Assembly (NCBI GenBank): GCA_028866355.1
Contig: JAGWIH010000003.1
Coordinates: 1-25,181, forward strand
Length of the DNA stretch: 25,181 nt
From: Alphaproteobacteria bacterium
Lineage (GTDB): Bacteria; Pseudomonadota; Alphaproteobacteria; ATCC43930; CGMCC-115725
Reading direction: 5' to 3'
The position numbers and the translations under genes are program-made. Numbering within the stretch: the stretch's first letter is position 1; each line of letters begins with the position of its first letter. The notes below the pieces were generated by a model. The model did not search any database. It saw nothing but the letters and a program-made list of their open reading frames with translations, and had not been told where the DNA came from. Shown here one piece after another: positions 24,936 through 25,181 of this stretch.

Positions 24936-25150
24936 AGCTCGGGCGTCAGGGTAGAGTCAGTGGTCATACCCAATATCTCATAGATCGGGTCCCAACCGCC
25001 GATCGCGGTCAGAATCGGTATGATCCCGATCAAGACGAGCCAGCGCTCGCCGGCCAGCCAGATCCAGATCCCCCCGATGATCGCTAGACCGATGAGAACG
25101 CGGATCAGCCGGTCGTGCCAACCGACATTGAGCTTGAATTTACGCGCCAT
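24920..25150 (-). CDS. DUF2892 family inner membrane protein
   Basis: This 76-aa membrane protein has two predicted spans (about 15-33 and 37-51) after a basic start (MARKFKLNVGWHDRLIRV). It matches the DUF2892 (YgaP-like transmembrane) pattern, with NVGWHDRLIRVLIGLAII at the front and a GWDPIYEILGM end; many members have a Cys-Pro-Leu-Tyr segment where this has Trp-Asp-Pro-Ile-Tyr. No rhodanese domain is fused to it. The ATG at 25150 has GGGAGA at a good distance; an in-frame TTG at 25174 is less likely. Function unknown beyond being an inner membrane protein. Confidence 0.88.
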   Translation of the reverse strand: MARKFKLNVGWHDRLIRVLIGLAIIGGIWIWLAGERWLVLIGIIPILTAIGGWDPIYEILGMTTDSTLTPELPPKK

Positions 25151-25181
25151 GGCGAATCTCCCGCAGCGCCTCAATCGACGG
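25140..25181 (-). CDS. Possible C-terminal end of an upstream gene (partial)
   Basis: In a different frame from the DUF2892 start, the minus strand is open from the window edge to a TAA at 25142-25140, reading IEALREIRHGA at its end. This looks like a helical C-terminus of an upstream protein overlapping the DUF2892 start by 11 bp. Only 13 codons are visible, so it may be chance. Confidence 0.25.
   Translation of the reverse strand, partial: PSIEALREIRHGA

Overview
The window is an ordinary stretch of a GC-rich bacterial chromosome. It is almost certainly alphaproteobacterial: an IalB-family protein, the bolA / J-domain / cobS / cobT block, the secA / PPIase / argJ / mutT order, and a class I glutaredoxin beside a nitrilase and comF are all typical of that class. 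A Rhodospirillales- or Hyphomicrobiales-like lineage is my best guess, but the sequence alone does not settle the order. Coding density is very high, with no noncoding gap above 300 bp. I see no tRNA, rRNA, CRISPR array, insertion sequence or prophage gene.

Layout. 1-2.3 kb: an exported IalB-family protein (-), a quinone oxidoreductase of the MDR family (+) and a GNAT acetyltransferase (+). 2.3-6.2 kb: a minus-strand block of J-domain protein, cobS and cobT (the ATP-dependent part of aerobic cobaltochelatase), divergent from bolA. 6.2-8.9 kb: a ribbon-helix-helix protein (+) facing the minus-strand aroK-aroB-DUF2889 unit (shikimate pathway). 9.0-12.8 kb: a plus-strand run of a 46-aa membrane peptide, a 577-aa exported protein of unknown function, xerD (chromosome dimer resolution) and accA (fatty acid synthesis). 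12.8-19 kb: an envelope and secretion block of a degP-type protease with an OmpR-type response regulator (-), secA (-), and a divergent periplasmic parvulin (+). 19-21 kb: argJ, mutT and a small lipoprotein (+). 21-25 kb: an NDUFAF5-like methyltransferase (-), comF (+), a second, unrelated methyltransferase (-), grxC and a Nit-family amidohydrolase (+, translationally coupled), then a DUF2892 membrane protein (-).

How the genes work together. SecA pushes precursors across the inner membrane, while the parvulin and DegP fold or degrade them on the far side. The regulator behind degP is likely tied to envelope state. aroK and aroB share an ATGA junction in the shikimate pathway. grxC and the amidohydrolase share an ATGA junction and plausibly both serve glutathione chemistry.

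No unknown defence or mobile system is visible. The most interesting hidden signal is regulatory. At least six genes that begin transcription units (IalB-family, RHH, lipoprotein, NDUFAF5-like, comF, grxC) have no good Shine-Dalgarno, but do have a -35/-10 pair placed so that the predicted +1 falls on, or one base from, the start codon. That pattern predicts leaderless mRNAs. The 63-bp comF / methyltransferase gap is the sharpest case: both divergent promoters share one overlapping -35 core. Other points of note are six tail-to-tail gene pairs with almost no space between them (in one, a CTAG tetramer supplies both stop codons), a response regulator with no kinase beside it, and a methyltransferase gene apparently inserted between comF and grxC.
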